In this document: positions 1-5,135 of the stretch, piece after piece | Position numbering within the stretch: position 1 is the stretch's first letter | Layout: each line of letters begins with the position of its first letter | Origin: Campylobacteraceae bacterium | GTDB taxonomy: Bacteria; Campylobacterota; Campylobacteria; Campylobacterales; Sulfurovaceae | Direction: 5' to 3' | DNA length: 5,135 nt | Assembly: GCA_027063105.1 (NCBI GenBank) | Contig: JAMOSL010000178.1 | Coordinates: 1 to 5,135 of the forward strand | Translations under genes and position numbers: made by a program | Notes under the pieces: generated by a model | What the model was told of the DNA's origin: nothing | Databases searched by the model: none | Seen by the model: only the letters and a program-made list of their open reading frames with translations

Positions 1-89
1 GATTAGATATTTCTGATACAATAGTTTGTATTGGATATAATAATGATTTAGATAATTTTGAAGAGTATATTAAAAAAAAGGGTATTTAA
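1..89 (+). CDS. 3' end of a CDS, possibly an RCK/TrkA-C domain (potassium channel or transport) protein
   Basis: An open frame enters from the left edge (first full codon at base 3) and ends in TAA at 87-89. It gives 28 residues beginning LDISDTIVCIGYNNDLDNFE and closing with a lysine-rich tail. The stop shares its last A with the ATG of gpsA (TAATG), so the two genes are probably co-transcribed and translationally coupled. The pattern 'D-hydrophobic-x-G then an acidic DL..F' resembles the last strand and helix of the RCK/TrkA C-terminal domain of potassium channels and Trk regulators. That match is from memory of the family and rests on few residues, so the function is tentative. Reading it as coding is more secure, because the tight junction with gpsA is typical of an operon. 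Confidence 0.6.
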   Translation, partial: LDISDTIVCIGYNNDLDNFEEYIKKKGI

Positions 90-976
90 TGAAGATAGGA
101 ATAATTGGTGCAGGAAAATGGGGTCAAGCTTTATATCATGCTTACTCTAAGAATAATGATGTGGTTATATTTTCCAGAACTCCTAGAGATATAGAAAATT
201 TTGTATCTTTAGAAGAGGTCTTAGATAGAGAGTTTATTATTATGACAATTCCTGCCCAAAGTGTAAGAGGCTGGTTAAAAAATAACTTTGTAGATAAAAA
301 TCAAAAGATATTAGTCGCATCAAAAGGCATAGAAGCATCTACAGGTGCATTCTTAAATGAGATATATTCAGATTTTATAGATGATGAGAGATTAGCATAT
401 ATTTCTGGACCATCTTTTGCTAAAGAGGTAAAAGAAGAGCTTCCTACAGCTTTAATTATTAGTTCAACAAATAGTTATGTATCTAAAAGATTTACAGAAG
501 CATTACCAACTTTTATTAAAGGTTATATAGATGATGATGTTGTTGGTGCAGAAGTTGCAGGTGCATATAAAAATGTCATTGCAATAGCAGGAGGAGTTGC
601 TGATGGATTAGGTTTAGGAAATAATGCCAGAGCAGCTTTAATATCCCGTGGATTAGTTGAAATGTGTCGTTTTGGAGAATATTATGGGGCAAAAACAGAA
701 ACATTTTTATCTCTAGGTGGTGCAGGAGATCTGTTTTTAACAGCTAGTTCTAAATTATCAAGAAATTATAGAGTAGGTTTAGGATTTGCAAATGGGAAAA
801 ATTTAGACGAGATATTAGAAGAGTTAGGAGAGGTAGCTGAAGGTGTTCCAACAGCTAAAGCTTTATATCAGATTGCACAAAAAGAAAATTTATATTTACC
901 GATAGCAAATGAGGTTTATAAGATGATAGAAGAGAATAAATCCCCCAAAGATATTGTTAGGGATTTGTTGATTTAA
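89..976 (+). CDS. gpsA: NAD(P)H-dependent glycerol-3-phosphate dehydrogenase
   Basis: This cytoplasmic enzyme reduces dihydroxyacetone phosphate to sn-glycerol 3-phosphate, the backbone for phospholipid synthesis. The protein has 295 residues, close to other short epsilonproteobacterial GpsA proteins and shorter than the roughly 339 of E. coli. An N-terminal Rossmann fold carries the dinucleotide-binding GAGKWG at 7-12. ASKGIE at 77-82 holds the conserved active-site lysine K79, and the family signature GPSFA is at 107-111. The C-terminal helical domain has the catalytic lysine K161 in AYKN, followed by N162. It also has GGAGDL at 210-215 (D214) and the substrate-binding SRN at 224-226. All key residues are present and the gene looks intact. 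The start is chosen because the ATG overlaps the upstream stop (TAATG), has a weak AAGGG six bases before it, and places the Rossmann strand at residue 2. No clear terminator follows. Confidence 0.97.
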   Translation: MKIGIIGAGKWGQALYHAYSKNNDVVIFSRTPRDIENFVSLEEVLDREFIIMTIPAQSVRGWLKNNFVDKNQKILVASKGIEASTGAFLNEIYSDFIDDERLAYISGPSFAKEVKEELPTALIISSTNSYVSKRFTEALPTFIKGYIDDDVVGAEVAGAYKNVIAIAGGVADGLGLGNNARAALISRGLVEMCRFGEYYGAKTETFLSLGGAGDLFLTASSKLSRNYRVGLGFANGKNLDEILEELGEVAEGVPTAKALYQIAQKENLYLPIANEVYKMIEENKSPKDIVRDLLI

Positions 977-1004
977 TTGAGTTTTTATGAAAAGATATTA
1001 TAAT
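977..1004 (+). promoter_or_regulatory. candidate sigma-70 promoter upstream of the 39-codon ORF
   Basis: A perfect TATAAT lies at 999-1004, preceded after 16 bases by TTGAGT (977-982), a partial match to TTGACA. The predicted transcription start near 1011 would leave a leader of about 47 bases before the ATG at 1058. It sits directly after the gpsA stop. In DNA this AT-rich a TATAAT can arise by chance, so the support comes from its position before an ORF with a good ribosome binding site. Confidence 0.4.
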
Positions 1005-1057
1005 CTTAAAAAAATTAAGAAAAAAATTGGTTAAATGTAAAATTAAAAAGGATTCAA

Positions 1058-1177
1058 ATGTTTTTACTCGGGTTAGAGGTTGTTTTTATAAGTTATGCAA
1101 GTACAAGAATATATGAGGAATTTTATGAAAAACCAAATAAAAAGATTATTGAAAATGAAGAACTTGTTATCATATGA
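1058..1177 (+). CDS. putative small protein, 39 residues, hydrophobic N-terminus
   Basis: This short ORF runs from ATG at 1058 to TGA at 1175-1177. A clear Shine-Dalgarno sequence, AAGGA at 1048-1052, sits five bases before the ATG, and a candidate promoter lies at 977-1004. The product starts MFLLGLEVVFISYASTR, a short hydrophobic stretch of about 14 residues. A charged tail rich in Glu and Lys follows (residues 20-35), then LVII at the end. This is the shape of a small single-pass membrane or membrane-associated protein, although the hydrophobic part is short for a full span and contains E7. I do not recognise a family and assign no function. It lies between gpsA and the convergent sucD, the only ORF there with these start signals. 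It could also be a decayed gene remnant or a chance ORF. Confidence 0.45.
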   Translation: MFLLGLEVVFISYASTRIYEEFYEKPNKKIIENEELVII

Positions 1178-1213
1178 GTGAATATAAAAATTAATCATAT
1201 AATTATTGTATCT

Positions 1214-1250
1214 TTGGGGATTTATCAAATAAAATTAGATAAATCCCCAA
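1214..1250 (-). terminator. perfect 13-bp hairpin after sucD, likely terminator of sucCD and perhaps bidirectional
   Basis: TTGGGGATTTATC (1214-1226) and GATAAATCCCCAA (1238-1250) are exact reverse complements, separated by an 11-base A/T loop. The stem starts six bases past the sucD stop codon, the usual place for a terminator of the minus-strand operon. It also lies 37 bases past the small plus-strand ORF, so it could serve both converging transcripts. Neither strand has a clean U-run immediately after the stem: the minus side continues AGATACAATAATT and the plus side CTAATATTAACC. Classical intrinsic termination is therefore not certain. The stem could also protect mRNA 3' ends. Confidence 0.65.
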
Positions 1251-1256
1251 CTAATA

Positions 1257-2126
1257 TTAACCTAAAACTTTTTTAATAGCTTTCCCAATATCAGCAGGAG
1301 AAACTACTACAGTAACTCCAGCTGCTTCAAGAGCTTCCATTTTTTCTTTTGCAGTTCCAGCACTTCCTGAAACAATTGCTCCAGCATGACCCATTGTTTT
1401 ACCTTTAGGTGCAGTTTGACCAGCGATAAATGCAACAACTGGCTTAGTGATTTGTTCTTTAATTAGTTTAGCAGCTTGTATTTCAAGGTCTCCACCAATT
1501 TCACCAATCATAACGATTGCTTTAGTTTCTGGATCAGCTTCAAACATTGGTAAAATTTGGTTATATGAAAGACCAATAATTGGATCTCCACCGATACCAA
1601 CAGCAGTTGTAATTCCGTAACCTTCATTACATACTTGGTTTGCACCTTCATAAGTTAATGTACCAGACTTAGAGATAAGCCCTACACTTCCTTTTTTGAA
1701 AATCATACCTGGCATAATACCAATTTTACATTCTTCAGCAGTAATAACACCTGGACAGTTTGGTCCAATTGTCATCATTCCATGCTTAGTTGCATGAGCT
1801 TTAGCCATTTGCATATCTTTAACTGGAGCACCTTCTGTAATAATTACAGCAAGTTCAATACCAGCTTCAGCAGCTTCCATTACAGCATCACCAACAAAAG
1901 CAGGTGGTACGAATATCATAGATACTGTAGCACTAGTTGTTTTAACAGCTTCGGCAACTGTATTAAATACAGGTTGACCTAAATGTGTTTGACCACCTTT
2001 ATTTGGAGTAACACCACCTACAATATTTGTTCCATAAGCGATACATTGTTCAGCGTGAAAAGTTCCCTCTTTACCTGTAAAACCTTGAACGATTACTTTT
2101 GAATCTTTATTTACTAAAATTGACAT
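1257..2126 (-). CDS. sucD: succinyl-CoA synthetase alpha subunit (succinate-CoA ligase)
   Basis: The alpha subunit binds CoA and carries the phosphohistidine of succinyl-CoA synthetase. The enzyme interconverts succinyl-CoA, phosphate and NDP with succinate, CoA and NTP in the TCA cycle, in either direction. The length of 289 residues matches the E. coli protein. The N-terminal CoA-binding Rossmann domain shows GFTGKEGTFH at 15-24 and GPNCPG at 121-126. The ligase domain has GEIGG at 208-212, where E209 corresponds to the glutamate that positions the active-site histidine. MGHAGAI at 245-251 contains H247, the phosphorylated histidine (H246 in E. coli numbering). The ATG start is fixed by AAAGGA (2134-2139) seven bases upstream, inside the end of sucC. 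Only one base separates the two genes, which fits equimolar coupled synthesis. The gene appears complete and normal. Confidence 0.98.
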   Translation of the reverse strand: MSILVNKDSKVIVQGFTGKEGTFHAEQCIAYGTNIVGGVTPNKGGQTHLGQPVFNTVAEAVKTTSATVSMIFVPPAFVGDAVMEAAEAGIELAVIITEGAPVKDMQMAKAHATKHGMMTIGPNCPGVITAEECKIGIMPGMIFKKGSVGLISKSGTLTYEGANQVCNEGYGITTAVGIGGDPIIGLSYNQILPMFEADPETKAIVMIGEIGGDLEIQAAKLIKEQITKPVVAFIAGQTAPKGKTMGHAGAIVSGSAGTAKEKMEALEAAGVTVVVSPADIGKAIKKVLG

Positions 2127-2127
2127 A

Positions 2128-3309
2128 CTATTTTCCTTTAAACTCTGCAGCTGCTTTTACAGCTTTTGCTGCACCGTCACCTAAATCATCACCAACAATT
2201 AAGTTTGCAATATTAGCATTCTTTAAAATAACAGCAGCTTCTGGAGCATTTGTTCCGTCAAGTCTTACGATTACTGGTACATTAACATCAGTTATTTTAG
2301 TAGCTTCAATAATACCATTTGCAATTCTATCACATCTTACGATTCCACCGAAGATATTTACAAAAATAGCTTTAACTTTTGGATTTTTAAGAATGATTTC
2401 AAAACCTTTTGCAACTGTTTCTGCATTTGCTGAACCACCAACATCAAGGAAGTTTGCAGGAGTTCCACCCATATGATTAATTGTATCCATAGTACCCATA
2501 GCAAGACCAGCACCGTTTACCATACAACCTATTTCACCATCAAGTGCTACATAAGAAAGTCCATAATGAGAAGCTTCGATTTCATCAGCATCCTCTTCAG
2601 TTAAATCTCTCATAGCTGCAATTTCTGGTTGTCTACCTAAAGCAGAATTATCAAATCCCATTTTACCATCAAGTGCTAAAAATTCTCCACTTCCTGTTCT
2701 TACTAATGGATTAATTTCAATCATCTCTGCATCATTTTCCATATATAATTTAAATAGTTTTTGTGCAAAAGTGATGATATTTTTTTGTTCAGCTTTATCT
2801 GTGATACCAAGACCAAATGCTAATTCTCTACCATGAAAACCTTGGAAACCTATTGCAGGGTCTACTGGAATAGTTACGATTTTTTCAGGAGTGTTTTCAG
2901 CAACATCTTCAATATTCATTCCACCTTCAGTAGAAGCCATGATTAAAGGCATTTCAAGTTTTCTATCAAGAACAACAGATAGATACAATTCATCTTTAAT
3001 ATCAGCCCCATCTTCAATATATAGTTTCTGTACTAGCTTACCTTCTGCAGCTGTTTGGTGAGTAATTAAAGTCATTCCAAGAATTTCATTAGCTAAAGTT
3101 TCAACTTCTTCTAAAGATTTAGCAAGTTTAACACCACCACCTAAACCTCTTCCACCAGCGTGAATTTGTGCTTTAACAACCCATACAGGTCCACCTAAAG
3201 TTTCTGCAGCAACAACTGCATCTTTAACACTTTCAACCATTATACCTTTTGGTGTTGGTACACCATACTTAGCAAATACTTGTTTCGCTTGATACTCATG
3301 AATATTCAC
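2128..3309 (-). CDS. sucC: succinyl-CoA synthetase beta subunit (ADP-forming type by similarity)
   Basis: The beta subunit supplies the ATP-grasp nucleotide site and the succinate site of succinyl-CoA synthetase and pairs with SucD. Its 393 residues compare with 388 in E. coli. The start MNIHEYQAKQVF and P20 match the E. coli type. VKAQIHAGGRG at 45-55 contains K46 of the nucleotide site. EINP (198-201, with N200) and LDGK (213-216, with D214) are the expected magnesium ligands. NGAGLAMGTMD (265-275), FLDVGG (288-293) and NIFGGIVRCD (318-327) form the C-terminal ligase and phosphate-binding region. The start codon is GTG (3307-3309), not ATG. It is supported by a strong AAGGAG (3315-3320) five bases upstream and by the canonical N-terminus. 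ADP versus GDP preference is inferred from similarity only. The operon continues into sucD and ends at the hairpin. No oor or mdh genes adjoin. Confidence 0.98.
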   Translation of the reverse strand: MNIHEYQAKQVFAKYGVPTPKGIMVESVKDAVVAAETLGGPVWVVKAQIHAGGRGLGGGVKLAKSLEEVETLANEILGMTLITHQTAAEGKLVQKLYIEDGADIKDELYLSVVLDRKLEMPLIMASTEGGMNIEDVAENTPEKIVTIPVDPAIGFQGFHGRELAFGLGITDKAEQKNIITFAQKLFKLYMENDAEMIEINPLVRTGSGEFLALDGKMGFDNSALGRQPEIAAMRDLTEEDADEIEASHYGLSYVALDGEIGCMVNGAGLAMGTMDTINHMGGTPANFLDVGGSANAETVAKGFEIILKNPKVKAIFVNIFGGIVRCDRIANGIIEATKITDVNVPVIVRLDGTNAPEAAVILKNANIANLIVGDDLGDGAAKAVKAAAEFKGK

Positions 3310-3314
3310 GAAGA

Positions 3315-3320
3315 CTCCTT
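3315..3320 (-). promoter_or_regulatory. ribosome binding site deciding the GTG start of sucC
   Basis: On the minus strand the sequence reads AAGGAG, five bases before GTG at 3309-3307. It is the strongest Shine-Dalgarno sequence in the window. It explains how a GTG start can still give high expression of an abundant TCA-cycle enzyme. Confidence 0.8.
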
Positions 3321-3340
3321 TTATTATGATAAATTACCGT

Positions 3341-3346
3341 ATTATA
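3341..3346 (-). promoter_or_regulatory. -10 box of the sucCD promoter
   Basis: Read on the minus strand this is a perfect TATAAT (context GCGTATAATACG), 31 bases upstream of the sucC GTG. It predicts a short leader of about 25 bases containing the AAGGAG. No convincing TTGACA-like -35 lies 16-18 bases upstream, which is common in Campylobacterota, where the -10 region dominates. A second TATAAT on the same strand at 3388-3393 could give a longer leader. Confidence 0.55.
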
Positions 3347-3442
3347 CGCATATAATAAATAATATCTTATGAATAGGCTAATTAAATATTATATTTTTAG
3401 TAATAGTGCTAAGTATCTACACATTAATCTTCTTTAATTTTC

Positions 3443-3454
3443 TTTTGATACAAT
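3443..3454 (+). promoter_or_regulatory. candidate promoter for the M3 peptidase gene
   Basis: TTTTGATACAAT with -10 TACAAT at 3449-3454 resembles the extended T-rich -10 region typical of epsilonproteobacterial housekeeping promoters. Transcription would begin near 3461. That leaves about 25 bases before the ATG at 3486, but only about 10 before the in-frame ATG at 3471, which favours the downstream start. There is no clear -35 box. Confidence 0.5.
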
Positions 3455-3485
3455 CATAAAATTTAATTTAATGGATAATACAACA

Positions 3486-5135
3486 ATGTTTAAAGCTTTA
3501 ACGATAGATAATTTAGATAAATTTCCTGATTTATTAGAGATTCTTCTAAATTCACAAAGAGAAAAGATAAATGAAATTAGTGTTAGTAATTATGTAACTT
3601 ATGATGAGATATTAAAGCCTCTGCAAGATTTAGATGAGGAACTTAGTATATTTTTTACACCTCTTTCACATTTAAATAGTGTAATGAATTCAAATAATAC
3701 TCAAAAAGCTTATGAAAAATCTCTTCCTCTTTTATCTAAATTTAGTAGTGAAATTGCACAAAATGAGAAACTTTTTAAAAAGATAGAGAATATAGAAGCA
3801 GAAACAGATGAAAAGAAAAAAGTTGTAATAGATGAAGTGAAAGGTTTTATTTTATCTGGTATTAATCTAGCACAAGATGACAAAAAACGATTAGAAGATA
3901 TATCTCTTAAACTTAGTGAACTTAGTAATCAGTTCTCTCAAAATTTATTAGATGCAACAAACTCTTTTGAATTGATTATAAAAGATAAAAAAGATGTTGC
4001 TAGTTTACCTCAAACAGATATAGACTTAGCAAAAACAGAGATAGATGGAGAGGTAGTTTATAAATTTACACTTCAAATACCTAGTTTTTTAGCATATACT
4101 ACATATGGCGACAATAGAGAGTATAGAGAGGTATTATATAAAGCATATAGTACAAGAGCTTCTGAAAATAGTGAAGTAATAGATAATATCTTAAGACTTA
4201 AAAAAGATAAAGCTTCTATCTTAGGATTTGATAGTTATGCAGATTATGCGTTAGAAACAAAAGATGCACCAAATGCAATAGCAGTTATATCATTTTTAGA
4301 AGATTTGGCATTTAGTGCTAAAGATAGTGCTAAAGATGAATTAAAAGAGTTGAAAGATTTTGCAAAAAAATTAGATGATTTAGATAGTTTAGAGAGTTAC
4401 GATATTGCATATTATAGTGAAAAGCTTAAAAAAGAGAAGTTTGATTTTGATGATAGTATGACTAAGCCATATTTTGAGCAGAATAGAGTTTTAAATGGTT
4501 TACTAGATATTGTGTCAGAATTATTTAATGTAAGGTTTAAATTAGTTGATATTAAAAGTTGGCATAGTGATGTTAAAATATTTGATATTTATGAGAATAA
4601 TAATATAAGTGGACGAATATATTTTGATTTAACAGCTAGAAAAGAGAAGAGAGGAGGGGCTTGGATGAATGATTTTGAAACTCATTATATCGATAGCGAT
4701 AATCATCAAAGATTAGCTTCGGCTTTTGTTGTTTGTAACTTCTCTCCAGCTTCTGATACTTCTCCTTCATTATTAAGACATGATGATGTTGTTACTCTAT
4801 TTCACGAAATGGGTCATGCAATTCATCATCTATTTGGAAAGTCTAAAGAGCGTTCAGTTTCTGGAATCAATGGTGTTGCATGGGATGTTGTTGAATTTCC
4901 ATCTCAATTTTTAGAGAATTTTGCTTATGAAGAGGCTATTATTAAGAGATTCGGCTTTCATTATAATAGTAATGAAGCTATTCCAATAAAACTTATTAAT
5001 AAAATAAAAGAGTCAAAAAACTTTCAAGCATCAATGGGTATACTTCGTCAAGTTGAATTTTCTCTATTTGATTTTAAATTACATCAATCTCTATATCAGG
5101 CCGATGAGGTTCAAGATTTATTAGATAAAGTTAGA
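3486..5135 (+). CDS. prlC: M3 family zinc metallopeptidase, oligopeptidase A type (3' end beyond window)
   Basis: This is a cytoplasmic oligopeptidase degrading short peptides, related to E. coli OpdA/PrlC. The open frame has no stop for 550 codons to the window edge. With OpdA at about 680 residues, roughly 100 C-terminal residues are missing, including the glycine/tyrosine-rich substrate loop. Visible motifs, numbered from 3486, are DIAYYSEK at 306-313, GGAWM at 390-394, the zinc site HEMGH at 440-444 with catalytic E441, and GVAWDVVEFPSQFLENF, in which E470 is the third zinc ligand. The spacing from first histidine to this glutamate (30 residues) equals that of OpdA. Another in-frame ATG at 3471 adds MDNTT. 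I prefer 3486 because GGA lies ten bases before it and the likely promoter leaves it a normal leader, but neither start has a strong Shine-Dalgarno. It is transcribed divergently from sucCD. The symbol follows E. coli; opdA is equally valid. Confidence 0.92.
   Translation, partial: MFKALTIDNLDKFPDLLEILLNSQREKINEISVSNYVTYDEILKPLQDLDEELSIFFTPLSHLNSVMNSNNTQKAYEKSLPLLSKFSSEIAQNEKLFKKIENIEAETDEKKKVVIDEVKGFILSGINLAQDDKKRLEDISLKLSELSNQFSQNLLDATNSFELIIKDKKDVASLPQTDIDLAKTEIDGEVVYKFTLQIPSFLAYTTYGDNREYREVLYKAYSTRASENSEVIDNILRLKKDKASILGFDSYADYALETKDAPNAIAVISFLEDLAFSAKDSAKDELKELKDFAKKLDDLDSLESYDIAYYSEKLKKEKFDFDDSMTKPYFEQNRVLNGLLDIVSELFNVRFKLVDIKSWHSDVKIFDIYENNNISGRIYFDLTARKEKRGGAWMNDFETHYIDSDNHQRLASAFVVCNFSPASDTSPSLLRHDDVVTLFHEMGHAIHHLFGKSKERSVSGINGVAWDVVEFPSQFLENFAYEEAIIKRFGFHYNSNEAIPIKLINKIKESKNFQASMGILRQVEFSLFDFKLHQSLYQADEVQDLLDKVR
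4314..4337 (+). repeat. perfect 12-bp tandem duplication inside the M3 peptidase gene
   Basis: AGTGCTAAAGAT occurs twice head to tail, encoding SAKD-SAKD at about residues 277-284 in a charged helical region. The frame is preserved. From memory of E. coli OpdA this region (between FLxDLA and ELxxLxxFA) has the same length, so the duplicate does not appear to add residues relative to the family. It may be coincidence or a replacement by slippage. Confidence 0.6.

Noticed and set aside
1005..1019. CTTAA/TTAAG inverted repeat as a gpsA terminator
   Set aside because: The stem is five A/T-rich pairs with one G-C pair and overlaps the predicted transcription start of the small ORF. It is too weak to support termination.
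1172..1194. Tiny ATGAGTGAATATAAAAATTAA reading frame overlapping the end of the small ORF
   Set aside because: It has only six codons and no independent ribosome binding site. It is expected by chance in AT-rich DNA.
1782..1982. 66-codon plus-strand ORF inside sucD
   Set aside because: It lies antisense to the well-supported sucD. Its composition, rich in Ser, Asn, Cys and His, is what the reverse complement of a coding frame gives.
2099..2476. 125-codon plus-strand ORF over the 3' part of sucC
   Set aside because: It is antisense to conserved sucC motifs. The Ala/Phe/Thr-rich translation mirrors sucC codons, and no start signals are seen.
3351..3356. Plus-strand TATAAT as the promoter of the M3 peptidase gene
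   Set aside because: It lies about 130 bases upstream in very AT-rich DNA and overlaps the sucCD promoter region. The element at 3443-3454 is closer and fits the usual form better.
3384..3396. AAATAT-T-ATATTT palindrome in the divergent intergenic region
   Set aside because: It consists only of A and T, so symmetry of this length is not surprising here. No second copy or other support was seen.

Overview
The window comes from an AT-rich genome. Leucine is mostly TTA and arginine mostly AGA, and promoters carry TATAAT-like -10 boxes with weak -35 elements. Together with the protein sequences this points to the Campylobacterota (epsilonproteobacteria), most likely an Arcobacter-group or Sulfurimonas-like organism. 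That placement is an inference from style and recognised families, not from a database match.

Layout: (1) Bases 1-976 on the plus strand hold the last 28 codons of an unidentified gene, whose tail resembles the RCK/TrkA C-terminal domain. It is coupled through a TAATG overlap to gpsA, the NAD(P)H-dependent glycerol-3-phosphate dehydrogenase of phospholipid synthesis. (2) Bases 977-1256 are a 280-base gap. It holds a candidate promoter, a 39-codon ORF with its own Shine-Dalgarno sequence (a possible small membrane protein, previously uncalled), and a perfect 13-bp hairpin between the converging genes. (3) Bases 1257-3309 on the minus strand carry sucC and sucD, the two subunits of succinyl-CoA synthetase, separated by one base and both intact. 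(4) Bases 3310-3485 are a divergent promoter region, with a sucCD promoter on the minus strand and a second promoter on the plus strand. (5) From base 3486 to the window end runs a zinc metallopeptidase of the M3 family (oligopeptidase A / PrlC type), cut by the window edge before its C-terminal part.

The genes are ordinary core metabolism: membrane lipid precursor synthesis, the succinate/succinyl-CoA step of the oxidative or reductive TCA cycle, and cytoplasmic peptide turnover. They do not form one pathway. I see no CRISPR, transposon, phage, toxin-antitoxin or RNA gene. The least explained element is the small ORF at 1058-1177. No exciting new system is evident.
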